DNA from: Thysanoteuthis rhombus
Lineage: Eukaryota > Mollusca > Cephalopoda > Oegopsida > Thysanoteuthidae
Assembly (NCBI GenBank): GCA_963457665.1
Contig: OY735220.1
Location: 34,419,969 to 34,483,968, forward strand
Direction of reading: 5' to 3'
DNA length: 64,000 nucleotides
In this document: piece by piece, positions 12,200 to 24,157 of the stretch
How the letters are laid out: the number at the start of each line of letters is the position of its first letter
Position numbering within the stretch: the first letter of the stretch is position 1
Notes under the pieces: generated by a model
Database searches by the model: none
Told to the model about the DNA's origin: nothing
What the model saw: the letters and a program-made list of their open reading frames with translations, nothing else
Program-made: the position numbers and the translations under genes

Positions 12200-12290
12200 A
12201 AAAAGAAGAGCCTGCCTGCTGCAAGGTCAAACTCTACTCCTTTTTGACTGAAGAGGATTACTACAACATTTGTATTGTAATAAATTTTAA
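12200..12290 (+). repeat. Shared fragment, also at 34.45 kb
   Basis: gcctgcctgctgcaaggtca and the following gaagaggattactacaac match ggctggctgctgcagagtca and gaagatgattactgaaac at 34455-34525. This is a two-copy repeat of unknown origin. Confidence 0.5.
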
Positions 12291-12357
12291 AAAGTCAAAA
12301 ATATTTTTTTCAGTACAAATGTATCTATTAGAATGAAATAAGCCCTTGTGTATCAGT

Positions 12358-12785
12358 TAGATGAATTTTGTCAGCATGCTGTGTTGGGGGAGATCAATAA
12401 AAAAATTGGAAAAAAGGGGAAGATCACTCACCTTTTTTTGGGTGGTGATCACTAAAAAAAACCCTAAATTTTCAGAAAACTAGCATGAACGCTGTCAAAC
12501 AAAAGTCTAAATACTGATTCAATGTAAGTACGTAGTAAATTGAAACCCCTCACTAAAAACTATTATGGGGGGGGGATTTGAGGACACACCAATGTGGGGG
12601 AAAAAAACAAAAAGACAAAAAAAAACAAACAAAACAAAACGTATTTCCAGACTAAGAGTGAACGTTCAAATTTTCAGCCCTCTAAGTCTATTGTGGAGGC
12701 CTGTATGCACAACATATATACAGCTGGCCAAATCAACACGAAAACTGAAGATACTCATTTTGAGTTTTGGTTGACAGATTCAAAT
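12358..12785 (-). repeat. rep-B copy 2, antisense
   Basis: Minus-strand copy with the landmarks in reverse order: gtcagcatgctgtgttgggg, the gatcac blocks, gctagcatgaacgctgtc-type core, aattttcagccctctaag, and the outer end with gttttggttgacag near 12765-12780. Confidence 0.75.
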
Positions 12786-12789
12786 ACTT

Positions 12790-13280
12790 GCTAGTGAAAC
12801 TTGAAATCCAGTCAGTATTCGAGTATTATTGCCTCAACAGATTTGTATAACTGCATCATGCACAATATATAAAACCTTTGCTCCAGTAGCATTTTGACAG
12901 AAATAATGAGAGCATAGACTTTAATATACATGTAATCCTTATTATCAAGATCATAAATACACCCTCTGGGCATTCAAGGGTATTTTTACCTTCTATGTCA
13001 GACAACCACTCTGTGCAACACATCCAAGTGCCATAATTGTCTACGTTAAGGTAGAGGCCCCCAAGTCATCATACCAGTATAGTGGATACCATATATTTGC
13101 ATACTTCAAAATAAGAAACAAAAGTTCAATGAGGTGTCCACTAATGAGTTTAAACACCATATCATGCAACCCTGAGTGGAATACCATATTCTTCAATAAG
13201 TGTCGGTCAAAAATTAATGCATATCCTTTAATTACAAATAGATTTAATAGTAAAAGCACGCGATAATGAACACAAATCTA
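12790..13280. other. No supported feature
   Basis: AT-rich. A minus-strand frame at 13041-13259 is hydrophobic but has no recognised domain and is not a continuation of the mariner relic. Confidence 0.4.
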
Positions 13281-13284
13281 GTTC

Positions 13285-13812
13285 TTCCTTCTCAATTGCA
13301 GCATTCCATTTATACCCATCCCGTAGAAGCATCTCCACCCGAGACTATCCTACTTTGGAAGATGCTATTGGTGTTGTGCTGCTCCAGAAGCTCTTAAGCA
13401 GCAACCACTATCTGCTCCTCCATGGAGTCAGTCGGCATTCCCAGAATCAACTTTGAACAGACCTTTAGTGCAGTCTACTGGCTATTCAAATGACAGGCAC
13501 TACCATGGCGCAACTGAAGACTTTCAGAATTTCGCAATAGATTCTGATATCAGCTCTTATGAGAGCATCAACCTTTTTGGCCTCATCCTCGTCACTGTTA
13601 ATATAAAGCCTAGCACTAAGGCCAGTTACTTCTCTCTTTCTTGGATTGCCATTAGCTCGACTGACCCATCTCCTTACTGTGCTTACATCAAATGCAACCT
13701 TTCCATAAACATTCACTGACCTCCGCCGAACGTTTACTGCACATTTCCCTCCAAAATCAGAAATTCTATAACAGCTCTTTGCTTTTTATGGGCCCAAAGG
13801 GATGGACAATTT
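13285..13812 (-). pseudogene. Mariner transposase relic, N-terminal half
   Basis: Read on the minus strand: QRAVIEFLILEGN, a frameshift, AVNVRRRSVNVYGKVAFDVS, TVRRWVSRANGNPRK, then EAKKVDALIRADIRIYCEIL and KVFS, a shift, KVCSKLILGMPTDSMEEQ, LLEQHNTNSIF and SRIVSGGDA. These match the order of the mariner-family transposase: paired helix-turn-helix DNA-binding domain, the linker (KVCSRWVPR-type), and the start of the DDE catalytic domain (SRIVTGDETW-type, where the first Asp sits). The motif carrying that first Asp is degraded and the rest of the catalytic domain is absent. Stops and frameshifts show it is dead. No terminal inverted repeats were found. Confidence 0.88.
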
Positions 13813-13814
13813 GA

Positions 13815-14195
13815 AATAGGATTATGGGTAGGAAAAGAGAAGATAACTCCACAAATTTTTCCCCTTGGCTTCTAGACACTAAAGTTTTACAGCTTATAAA
13901 AAAAAAAACCCAAAAAACCATGAAGCCCAACTAATATTTTGAAAAATCAAATTAGATCAGACATTAACTTTTAACTGATCCTTGTATTCATGTTCTGTTA
14001 TAAAACTAGATTTGACAGTACACAGTAAAGAATGGAGTCATAAGTATCTGAGAGGAGCAAGGGGTATTACATTTCTCTAAGGTGAATGTTCAATCTGCTG
14101 CTCAGGGATCTGGTTCACTGGTTTTCTTCAATAAATTAAACACTATTCAAAGTAATAAACATACAGATGGTTGTATAGCATAAATAGGCCAGCCT
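13815..14195. other. No supported feature
   Basis: AT-rich linker between the mariner relic and rep-B copy 3. Confidence 0.5.
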
Positions 14196-14199
14196 TATT

Positions 14200-14622
14200 T
14201 CATTAGAAACTATCAACATAGGTTTCTTCAGTGTTCACCTAGGTCTGGCTGGCTTGCTAAGGATGTACATATCACTTGTACAGGCTGCACAAATAGAACA
14301 AGAAGGAAGAAAATTTAAACATTCACTCCTTATGTCTTAAAAAAACAAAAAAAAAACTGTTTTTTGAAAAATTACCCCCTAGTTTGGTTTATACTCATTT
14401 GGTACCTTAGTTTGTGTCTGCTAGTGTTAATGCTTTTTCTCGTTGAAAATTTAGACTTAAATAGTGGAACCCCCCCCCATCAAAGTCACTTATTCATTAT
14501 CCCTCCTAGTTTTTGTTTTTTTTCCCCTCCCCTCAATCGATCACTCCAACATGATATGCAGTCAAAAAATGTTGGCCATGTGACAGTTTTTACAGAGTGA
14601 CTAACCAGACCTGTTTTATTCA
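14200..14622 (+). repeat. rep-B copy 3
   Basis: A near-complete copy. It starts agaaactatcaacataggtt and ends near agagtgactaaccagacctg, with aggtctggctggc just inside the left end. The left AGAAACTATCA and the right TGACAGTTTTT/TGACAGTTTCT-type motif form a short inverted repeat across copies. Confidence 0.8.
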
Positions 14623-15715
14623 ATCTTTTCCAATCATAGGAAAATGGAAATGTACATTGTTTACCTCCTCTGGTGGTAAGAACAGAGATCAAGTCTAACT
14701 GAGAAAAAAAATTGTTTGCTTACATCTTCGATTTATGTTACCAACTCAAGAAATATAATTATCTATGCCTACTCAGTGTTAAGCTGTGTGCTTGGTCTGT
14801 GTGTAGCGGGGTTGGGGACTTATATTATTACGTTTGATATCAAATATGATAAATTGGATTTTAGAATTTCGGACAAAAATCTGTCCTCTGAACCAGAATA
14901 AGCAAAGAGACTTGTTCATGTCTGTACATTTAAAAATTTTTTTTCCCCCCCCACATCAGTCTTTTTAACTCTTAGATTTATAAACCTTGCTTTTGGAAAC
15001 TAATTTAAAGAAAAATAAGAGTCACCCAAAAATGCGAGAGAGGGGTGACTTTAATCAGAAGTTACTCCCCTTAAATTACCATTCGAATTCCCTAGTATGA
15101 TTTCAAGAGTTGAGATGGGCAGCTGAACACATTGGCAGGAGGAGAGAGATGAAAACATGTCTTCTTAGTTCAAAATGAATGCAAGGTATCCCATTCAGAG
15201 ATAAAACGTGGCTCGCCTAGCCTATACTGCTCTTTACACACACATTTGTCTTGTCCAACTGCAAACTAATAACTGACCAAGTATGTGAAACTGGGGTTCT
15301 CAACCTTTCTGGCTTCACTGCTCACTTTCATATGGAATCTTTTTTCCACAGTCTTCAACACTTAAAAACTTTGAAAATGAACAGCTTTCACGGCATTGTT
15401 AATGTAAGTAATGTAAATTAGTTCGGGGCACATACAACATTTTTATATATCATGAATGTAATGTCTGTGTGAGACACAGCAAGTGCAGACACATTGGGTT
15501 TACATAATGTGCAATACAACAGTGTTGCTTGGTAAATAGAAAATGTAGCCGTTGAATTACTTTTTTTTTGTCAATTACTGACTTTATTACTCAAAATCCT
15601 ATACCACCCACCAAAATTTCAAAACGCCCACCATTTTCTGCACAGTTGCTAATTGCCCAACCATGCAATTGAAGATAACTTTCATTTGCTACACAAAAGT
15701 TATACTAGCATGCTC
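14622..15715. other. Non-coding; one hAT-like end motif
   Basis: Near 15295 the sequence ggggttctcaacctttctgg resembles a hAT transposon terminus, but no partner end was found. Nothing else is supported. Confidence 0.3.
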
Positions 15716-15890
15716 TCTAATAGCCTGGGTCACAATATAAAGTGGGTGGATTATGAACCTCAAAATCTTAATCCAACTTGAAAATAGATTTAACCCCAAA
15801 AGAGCCAAATTGGTAAACCTGGTTATTGCAGCTTGGTTATAATGCAGTTGGCTTTCTTTCACCCCAGCATCTACATTGGTGGCGGATTCC
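15715..15890 (+). repeat. rep-E copy 1
   Basis: Shares ordered blocks with the copies at 55.9 kb (minus) and 58.4 kb (plus): ggtggattatgaacctcaaa, agccaaattggtaaacctgg, ttataatgcagttggctttc and caccccagcatctacattgg. It has no coding capacity and is of unknown origin. Confidence 0.55.
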
Positions 15891-16700
15891 AGTACAGAAG
15901 TTTTAGTTAATCATATGGTAGCTCGAGAACTTGAGCATTGAACTTGCTATTGATAGTTTGATAACCATGGCACTGAGTGCTCCACTCTAGTTGCCTTGTG
16001 CAAAACTATCTACAGTCAAACTAATGAACTTAATAGCATCAAACAAATTCACTTGAGCTTATGGGTTTCCACATTCAAAAATGAAAATAACGGCAAGAGT
16101 TCTGGTTATTTAGGTTATGTTACAATCAGATACCATGTGTACTCATAGATAGGTTGCAGATTTTTCACCCAAAAAATTTTCATGAAAAAACGTCTGCAAT
16201 CTGTCTACCAAATCTCACTTGAGGGCCTATGCCTGATAAGTGAAGTGCCCAGTGCACCATTTTGAAAAAGTTTATACTTTTATTTTTAGAGCTACAATTC
16301 TCAGTTTTTTTGTTTTTTTTTCTTTAAATTTTAAAGCTTGAACACTGCATAATGATTCATCATGTGTTCAAGCAACTTTCCTACCAATGCGACCTATCTA
16401 CATGGGTATAAGGTATTCTCTACTAAGTCAGAAAGACAAGCGAGCATTTGCTGATTCTGAGGCAGTGACATGTCAGTTATTTAGCAGGGTCTAAGTGTCA
16501 TTGTTGAAAGTAACGAACTGGCTCGGTCAGGTTATCCCCTTCCCCACAATGTTGGATATTCTAACTTCTGACAATTGACAGACTGTATAGACATGTTTAC
16601 AGAAGGACAGAAAGCCGCCGTCTTAACAGACATACACACAAGTGTGCCCAGACTGAGAAGTGTGGCAAGAGGAAATTCAAGATCAATATATGCAGCCAAA
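15890..16700. other. No supported gene; short repeat near 16190
   Basis: ctgcaatctgtctaccaaat with the following ctcactt near 16192-16216 recurs as ctgcaatctgtctagcaaat and ctcactt near 17790. Otherwise nothing is supported. Confidence 0.4.
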
Positions 16701-16705
16701 ACTGT

Positions 16706-17394
16706 CTCTGGTGTTGCCAAGTACATTTGGCTAATTGATAGCTAAAACCGTCTGAAAAATGGCTGATTTTTTTTAAATATCAGCTAAATGTTACATATTT
16801 AGACTCATTTAAAGCCCACTTATCAAATAAAATTACTATGCTCCAGAAGAAATTATCAATAAAAATTAAACATTTACTTTTACTAAACTTATCAGATTGG
16901 AATAAATAATTTATTTTATTAGTTGATGAAGTTTTGTAAATCATTAACAATTTTCAAAGGTCAATCACAACTTTTTTCTTCAGTCCTATTCCCTTTAGCT
17001 GTGAGTGAATTAACACTGCGGATCAGAATAGATGATAAGCCCCCAGTGAGGTTTGAACTCACATCCCTCTATGCTAGAGAGAGGATAGGCATCTATCTGA
17101 CCGAGCTGTGGGGATTTGCACAACAAGCAGGAGTCCAAATCAGACTTGAGCTCATTCTATACCCCAACCTCTATTACGCTATGTTTTGGTTATTAACCTG
17201 TAGTGTCCGAGTTGGTAAACAAATTTATGAAGGTAAATAGTAGCATAATAAATTAAAAAAACCCAAAAAAACAAAACAATAGTTGTTAATGATTTAACAG
17301 ATTTAATCAGCCATCTTGGATTTTTATTGGCTAAATTTGAAAAGAATCTGCTGGGTGTAGCTGGAAAATTGCTAATTTGGCAACCCTGTCTGGA
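16706..17394. mobile_element. Inverted-repeat element with tRNA-like cargo
   Basis: Left end ctggtgttgccaagtac and the reverse complement of the right end, ccagacagggttgccaaatt, share a gtTGCCAA terminus typical in appearance of hAT elements. Just inside both ends are ggctaatt/ttagctgg-type blocks that also recur in fragments near 35.4, 37.3-37.5 and 50.6 kb. The interior contains a tRNA-like sequence on the minus strand. Target-site duplication not resolved. Confidence 0.45.
17033..17112 (-). tRNA. tRNA-like sequence (SINE head or tRNA pseudogene)
   Basis: Minus strand: ccccacagctcggtcagata gives a box-A-like D arm, and gtgagttcaaacctcac is a perfect 5-bp T stem with a TTCAAAC loop (box B). 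The flanking ccccA and tGGGG can pair as an acceptor stem, about six of seven pairs. The anticodon arm does not fold in standard register, so I do not call a functional tRNA. Confidence 0.55.
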
Positions 17395-17399
17395 ATCTT

Positions 17400-17990
17400 C
17401 AACTTAGTCACTCAAGGTCAAGAGTTATGAATGTAATAATATCTTTATTCAACCAACACGAAAAGCTGAGATGAAAGTTCACAGCATTTTTTAACAAGTG
17501 CCAAAAGTTCTATTTCTGAAAAAAGATATTTTTCAAATATAACATGCAGTCTGAATCCATTTTTATTCAAGCCAAAAAAACTTCGTAAAAACTTGTCAAG
17601 ATATTTAGTGCCAAAGAGAAAAACTTGTAATTCAAAAATCAGTAAATTATTCAGAAATTAATCAAAGACCTATAATAAGTCTGCGGATGAATAGAAATTA
17701 TGCTCACAAGATAAAACACATTGATATTTAAGGTCACTCATGACATATTTCCACAGCATATTGCAATCACAAACATATGCTAGAAACAGCTGCAATCTGT
17801 CTAGCAAATCTCACTTGGTTTAGCATAATTCTATTCTAAAGTTGGTAATAATTTGGAACAATAACTCCCATTATCAGCACAAAAAGAACCTCTTCAAGTC
17901 CATTGCTCAAACCAAACATCTATTATTTTACAATGGTTGTCTTCTGGCTGAAACCATGTCTTTTTTTCAATTTCTGACCAAAAACTGTTC
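17400..17990. other. No supported feature
   Basis: AT-rich sequence, apart from the short repeat near 17790 shared with 16190. Confidence 0.4.
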
Positions 17991-17994
17991 CAGA

Positions 17995-18180
17995 CGGCTC
18001 CAAAATAGGATATATATGTGTGCAATATAAACATAAGGTTTCCCCTATTTCTAAGGGGTTTGAGAAATTGCGTAGTTTGATTTTAGATATCTGAAATATA
18101 TCTTTATATTATATTTCAGATTATCCTTTAGGGAATTCAGATTTTTTCACCTCTATTTTTGATCAAAATAATTAGAATGA
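17995..18180 (+). repeat. rep-O copy 1
   Basis: tgtgcaatataaacataagg, tttcccctatttctaagggg, gagaaattgcgtagtttgat and the following gattttagatat blocks recur in order at 51475-51640. An imperfect palindrome (tctgaaatata/tatatttcaga) lies at about 18090-18121. Confidence 0.55.
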
Positions 18181-18609
18181 GTTGGCAGCCATGTTCCTGC
18201 CTGTCAGTACCATAGAACAGACAATAGACATTTAATAATGGTTAGTAATTTCATTTAATGTTATATTTTTAATGAGATGGGTGAGCTTGCCTCCTTTCAT
18301 TTGGCATCTCAATTCTAGGTGCAGTTTCAGAGAGACACATCCGCACATAGTTCTTCATCGACAGTCTTACACAAAATTTTGCTTATACTAGAGAAAGGAG
18401 CAATATTGACTCCATTGTAAAATAAATACAGCACTAAAAAGCAAACTAGTCACGTTTATATGAACATAAATAATAATCACAAAAAGAAGAGAAGGAAAAC
18501 CGGACATCACAAAGTTGACTAAACAAGAATAAGGTTACTGGGGTGAAATCAGTCTGTATTTAGATGGTACTTGACAACCCTGTGATTCGTTGGGTCACAC
18601 TGAGAGAGA

Positions 18610-18715
18610 AAATTAGTGCAATCTGGTGTGACCAGAACTAACCTGGATTTTCTTTATGCATTTACAAATAAATGGATGAAGGAGACTTCTCTATAATTAA
18701 CATTCAATTGTTATC
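18610..18715 (+). repeat. rep-Q copy 1
   Basis: accagaactaacctggattt, atgcatttac and ctataattaacattcaatt match the stretch directly upstream of RTE copy 4 (44960-45048). Confidence 0.45.
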
Positions 18716-18984
18716 TCCCTTGACAAATTAGTCATTCTGATATCTAAACTATTATTCTCAAGTTGCAATTCATCCAGTTAAATGTACCATAATGCAATTC
18801 CTCCAGTTAAAATGTACTGTTTTGGCAACAAAGAAAAACAAAATCATACATTTAGTATTATATAGACTAGAGCTGAGGTGCATAATGTCTGGTTCAGCCT
18901 GCCATAATTGTCAGGCAAAATAATTTCCCATCCATTGTATGACACTATGACTTTGAAGTATTTCAGTTACTTCTCTCCAGTGTT

Positions 18985-19245
18985 ATGTATTTATACCGAA
19001 ATTTAGACAATTCTAAAGAGTGGAAGTCAAGGGAGTTAATTTATGAAAGTATGAAGAAAGATCTATAATCTGTAATTCACCTCTGCCAATGAAGTTAGAG
19101 AGGTACAAGTATTTTCATATTCATTTTTATGAGATTTCCCCAAGAACCACTGATCCAAACAACTTCAAATTTGACACAGCATACTATCATGTTTGCTGAC
19201 ATACATCTGGCGAATGTCAACTTCATATGGAGACAAGTTGTCGAG
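18985..19245 (+). repeat. rep-H and rep-D fragment
   Basis: tctaaagagtggaagtcaag, ggagttaatt and gaagaaagatctata match 41820-41885. It is followed by cacctctgccaatgaagtta (the opening of rep-D) and a gagatttccccaagaaccac block like the one at 41905. Ends approximate. Confidence 0.5.
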
Positions 19246-19319
19246 CAATCATGGTGTGCATATATATATATATATATTTATATTACACACACACATAGAT
19301 TTTCTCAATCGTAGTTAGA

Positions 19320-20235
19320 TTAGACAAAGACCAAGAGAAATGCACAGTAAGGATTTCTCACCAAGTCAGAGCAAATCTCTTACCTTCAAGTTCAGAAGGA
19401 AAAAAAAAAAGACTTCCCAAAGAGGAGAGGAGAAACCTGTCCTTACGATGACAGACTAAGAGTTGTCAGACTTACAATAAGTGAGAAAGAAATGTCTGTA
19501 ATATGAGTTTTTCTCCCCACATCAAAAGGCACGAGCCAGTCTTTATGAGAGAAAATTCCACTGGCTTTTCAAAGTGGAATAAAAGAAATGAAACAAAGAC
19601 TTGTTCTTTTGTGGGAATTCGAATAAATGTACAAATGATTCACTCATTAAACAATGAAATAATTATGAAAATGTTGCTAAAAAGCAATGAGGACATTTTG
19701 TGTGTTTTCATCTCCAAGCAAAGACTGAATGACTAGAACAAGCAGATGAATAGATCATGAATAATTCAGAACAGTACTAGTGATAAGGCTCATTAATCAT
19801 AACTCAAGAAAAAAGTAGTTTTAATCAAGCCTCTTCAGCATTGAATTCCAAGCCAATAAAAAAAAAAAAATTTAATATTCAATGGAAAAGAGCCAAAGAA
19901 CACATAAAAAGAAAATCCACAAAATATAGAATGCATGTGTATCCATGCATATTTATATATACTAGTTGGTCTGGTGGTGTCATATGAATTACTTGAGAAA
20001 CCTTCCCCTAGGTCCATTGAATAAGTATGCCAAATTTGATTGGGTGAATTGGACTTTGCATCATATAAAAATAAATAGTAATCAGATCATTATCAATGGC
20101 AAACACAGGACCCACATTTTTTTCTTTACAAGAAGGAAAAACCACGTGAATTTTGCACACATGTAAAGCCTATTGGAATTGTTTCAGGCACTGGATGAAG
20201 TCAAAAGTTCAAAAGAGAATTCGTTTAACTGAAAG
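19320..20235. other. No supported feature
   Basis: AT-rich. The open frame at 19503-19736 (77 codons) has no recognised motif. Confidence 0.4.
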
Positions 20236-20238
20236 AAG

Positions 20239-20280
<42 letters not shown>
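20239..20280 (+). repeat. Poly-A tract, 42 bp
   Basis: An uninterrupted run of 42 A, the longest mononucleotide tract in the window. No retroposon body was recognised upstream. Confidence 0.95.
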
Positions 20281-20282
<2 letters not shown>

Positions 20283-20866
20283 GACCATGGTAAAATAATA
20301 TGATAGATGTATACTTGTTTTTTTTTTTGTGTGTGTAATACTTTTCATTGAGCGCATAGATACTACCCTCTGATCCTAGGCAGAAATAGCAGGCAGTGAT
20401 ACTTTGATTCTAGACAGGACACAGATATTAAATTAGGTATCATTCTAGTAATGAAATAAATTTAATTCAACTAACTTCAATTAATTCTTAGAATTCCTGA
20501 CAATACTTCTCAATGGAGACTCTGTAAAGTTTACAATGCTTAAAGGTTTTTCATCTCAGATTTTACCCATTTCCAATTTGAGATATAGATTTATTAGCTT
20601 CATTATAGAAGGGATTCCCTTGAAAAGTCCATGTTTTTCAACGAATTCCTTAAGCAGTAAGACTGGGTTAAGGGCCTAGGTGTTAATTGGCTTAGATAAG
20701 ACTGAACACAGGATCATATGAATAAACAGGATAGCACATTTCCAATATCCCAATTGTGGTTATGCGAATTTGAAATTTGGCAAATATTTGACAAAGATGG
20801 TCAACATCTATTATACACAAAATAATATACCAAAGCTTCAGTTTCAAGTAAAAACTGGCCATCGGA

Positions 20867-21190
20867 GTCAATTGAATAACGGTAGCATCAAAATTTGAAG
20901 TAAAAAATTCAATTGAAAAATAAGTATGGTCAGAAATTCTATTCATGACATTGAGGTTTTCCACTGGAAAACATCAAAAATAGACTAAGAAACATCTTAA
21001 TTCTCCAGAATTAGGCCCCTAAAAGGCTTTTGAAAAAATCCCAATGCATATTTTTAGAAGGGAACTATTGGAGTACAGGATACCAATTAATATGGCTGTA
21101 GACATAATGACATGCCCAGGAGCGCTAGAATACACAAACATTTAAAAAAAGGAGAACCCTTTGCCATCTTTGATGGCTATGCTTGTTCAA
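20867..21190 (-). mobile_element. TIR-A element, copy 2
   Basis: Antisense copy. Left end ttgaataacggtagcatcaa and right end tttgatggctatgcttgttc are inverted versions of the family terminus. The internal ggttttccactggaaaacat is the family landmark in reverse. Confidence 0.75.
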
Positions 21191-21859
21191 CTAAAATCAT
21201 TGTCTGTGTACTGAGAGAAAGAGGGAAGGTGGACAGTTATTCAAATAATTACTTTCAGAACTGGAAGTTTTAGTCCATTAAAGGAAATATAATAAAAAAA
21301 ATTAATCGAGCATTCTATTCCTTGGATACGATTTCAGTTTAAACTATCAAAGCTTGAAAAATGTAAATTGTATACCCTAAGGTCTCATAATCTATGGGAG
21401 AGTAACTCTCCTGGAACAATATTCAAAGTTGTTCAAGTCAAGTAAAGTTCTTGAAATCCAACTAATTCAAGATTCATAAAATATGAGGGGAGGGGAAACC
21501 AGCAGTCTATCATTAACTCTTTCAAGAAAGCTGCAACATATTCAAGGTTTCTAGGACTGCTTATATATATGTGTGTGTGTGTGTGTGTGTATGGACATGA
21601 AGTGATCTGATAGGAAGACAAATGGAAGGTGAAAAGAAATTCAAGAGGAAAAACAGGTGTTACATTACCCACTAAAGAACTAACACAGAAATCTTATTTC
21701 ATTACTCCAACATGTAAACCGCATGCAATTTTCTTGGCAACCACTGGAAGTTTCTATGGAAAAGATGGCTAGTAACCATTGAAATGCTTTAAAAAAATGT
21801 GACTATCAAAATTTTTTTAGATGTAATCTTTTTTTTTCTCAAATTCCTTCCAATTTTCG

Positions 21860-21860
<1 letters not shown>
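21190..21860. other. No supported gene; short (GT)n
   Basis: A (GT)n run lies near 21570-21590. Nothing else is supported. Confidence 0.5.

Positions 21861-21889
<29 letters not shown>
21860..21889. repeat. (AT)n microsatellite
   Basis: Uninterrupted TA repeat of about 15 units. Confidence 0.95.
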
Positions 21890-21893
<4 letters not shown>

Positions 21894-22191
21894 ATAGTGT
21901 CATCCACAGACAGCTGTTTTGATGTATTACATCTTTTCAGTGTGGCTATAGACTTTAAGCCATCCAGTACTGTGAGGCAGAATTGAAACCCTCGCATTGG
22001 ACCCGGAGGCTGATATCCTACCTCTGGACTACGGAACTGGGTGGTCGTTAAGGCTAAATTTAAGCGATATATTCATTTATGCTGAAACTCCTCATCCACC
22101 AGAGCGCTCCATTCCTATGGAAGAGCATTGCATAAGCTTACAATGGATGAGTTACCTCACTTAAAGAGTGCTCAACCCTGAATAGAGGAGC

Positions 22192-22193
<2 letters not shown>
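21890..22193 (-). mobile_element. tRNA-derived SINE-like insertion
   Basis: A GC-richer block framed by two (AT)n tracts. On the minus strand, gttccgtagtccagaggtag and gatatcagcctccgg form a tRNA-like D and anticodon half, followed by gagggtttcaattctgc as a degenerate box B. This resembles the head of a tRNA-derived SINE with body sequence on both sides. No second full copy was seen in the window. Confidence 0.5.

Positions 22194-22240
<47 letters not shown>
22194..22240. repeat. (AT)n microsatellite
   Basis: Uninterrupted AT repeat of about 23 units. Confidence 0.95.
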
Positions 22241-22242
<2 letters not shown>

Positions 22243-22244
22243 TT

Positions 22245-23840
22245 TAAAACTGTATAAGTCTTCTTGAATATTTCAATTCAGGGATTATGTACCTTAATAA
22301 ATTAGTCTTGAATGGGTTGACAGAAAGTTAAAGAGAAGCTTGTCAGTATTTGCTTTTAACTGATATGAGAAATTTTCAGTTCAATCTTAGCACAATTTAT
22401 CATTCTTGATTTTATGATTACTTTTTACCTTCACCTTAATTAGTTGCTTTTTTAATAGCAATTTTTCTTTTATTCACTCAGACTAATCACTCTTTGGCAG
22501 TGAGCAAACACGGTAAATCAGAAATAAGGATAAAAGAGCTACCATTAAATTAGGATGAAGGTAAAAAGTAATCAAAGTAAATAATGATCTATAGTACTTC
22601 ATTAAATAAAAATAAATGAAAATATATCTAAGTTTATTGGCTGAACTTTAATGAAGCTTCAGTTCATCTAGAGTTATTTATTTACTAAAGAAAGATAATC
22701 ACAAATTAAGGGTAACCCGAATTTAAACTCACTTATAGGCATGTACGACATTATCTCATTGCAAGAAGCTGAAGAGACAAAGGAACCTGCTTAGATGTTG
22801 ATGTCTTTCCAAATACATAGGGGGTTGTGATTGGGCATTCAAGCCAAGTGCTTCATATTCTGTCCTCATTTGGAAGATTATGTTGCACCAATCTTCCTAT
22901 TTGATCAATTTCTTTTATTTGACCCTAATCTGAATTTAGCAACATAGTTTGCTATCATTTGGGGACCCCCCCCCCAAAAGAACAGACAAAAAACTCTTGC
23001 AATCTTTTTCTAAACTAACTACCCAGATACAAAAATGGGCAGTTCTTTAATTTCTTGTAGAGCATGAAATAGTTTCATTATCAAGTGAACAGAACTTCAA
23101 GTTTTTCATTATCCAATCATAAGTGAAATGCACTTTTGTGTAGAAAGCTTTTTTTGGCACAGTTTGAGTTTTTATTAACAGAAGTAATTACTATTTCCTC
23201 TCTTTGACTGTTTTTCTTTTGAAGACAGAGAAAGAATTCCATTGCCATTGTGTGACAATTTGGGAGGGGGTCCAATCACTAAAGGCCACACCACTTATTT
23301 CAAAATGCTTTCAAAATCATTTAAAGAAAAGAAAAAAAAAAGTGAAGAGAGTAAATTGAAAATACAGACATCCCAGCATATGCCAAAGAAAATTTGGGCA
23401 AAGTGGAATTCAAGTAGTTTATGAATTTAATAGTTAAGAAATGCTCTGAGAAACCAGCAAATTTGCAGTATTTGACCCTCACTATAAGTTAAGCTTTCAA
23501 AACCAGCATCAAATCAATTCTTGAAAAATAATGATGGTCAAATATATGGCTCCATTCATGAATTCTCTAAGAAGTACTTTCATTCAAAATCAAGAATCAT
23601 TGGGAATTACTTCCTATTCGCCACATTCAGGCCAAGAACATATGTTTTTAGTCTAGACACCTGCGGCGACTTCAGTCTGGACTAATGGGCTGCCCTCCCC
23701 CAACTTCCTACCGTGAGAAAGTCAAATTAATTTGTCAACTCTACAAGTTATCAAATGCAGAAAACTTGAAGACATCTTAGTGAAGCAATATACCAAGTAA
23801 ACACAAGGTCAGAAATGTCTTCAAGTCAAAGATAACGGCA
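22245..23840. other. Non-coding, no supported feature
   Basis: About 1.6 kb of AT-rich sequence with no family repeat recognised. A short imperfect inverted pair tagtctagac/gtctggacta lies near 23651-23686. Confidence 0.5.
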
Positions 23841-23843
23841 GAG

Positions 23844-24038
23844 TACAGGTATACCTTGATTAGTGCAGTTAATTCATTCCAAAATTTTCCATACTGTTCA
23901 AGGTCACAAGGTTTTGTTTTTTTTCAGCATGTTACTTTATTGCGTTAATTTGCAGAGCAGGACTTCAACCGTACTACATCAAGATCCGCATCTTAACAGT
24001 ACTACATCAAGATCCCCACTAGTCAAGGTACTCCTGTA
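23844..24038 (+). mobile_element. pogo/Tigger-like MITE, copy 1
   Basis: Terminal inverted repeat tacaggtataccttga at the left and tcaaggtactcctgta at the right; a TA target duplication is consistent. The terminus resembles the CAGGNATACCTNG ends of pogo/Tigger elements. A 22-bp internal segment beginning gtactacatcaagatcc is tandemly duplicated near 23970-24015. It encodes nothing. Confidence 0.8.
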
Positions 24039-24157
24039 TTTTAAGTGAGGTTACTTTTTAGGCTTCAATTACACTAGTCAACCACAGCCTTCAACGGCAG
24101 GCAAGAAGTTCAGAAAAGAAAAGGATGTCTTTAGTGACTATCACAGAAAGAATATTT

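Noticed and set aside
17033..17112. Functional tRNA gene
   Set aside because: T arm and acceptor are good but the anticodon arm does not fold in register. A tRNA-derived repeat is more likely.
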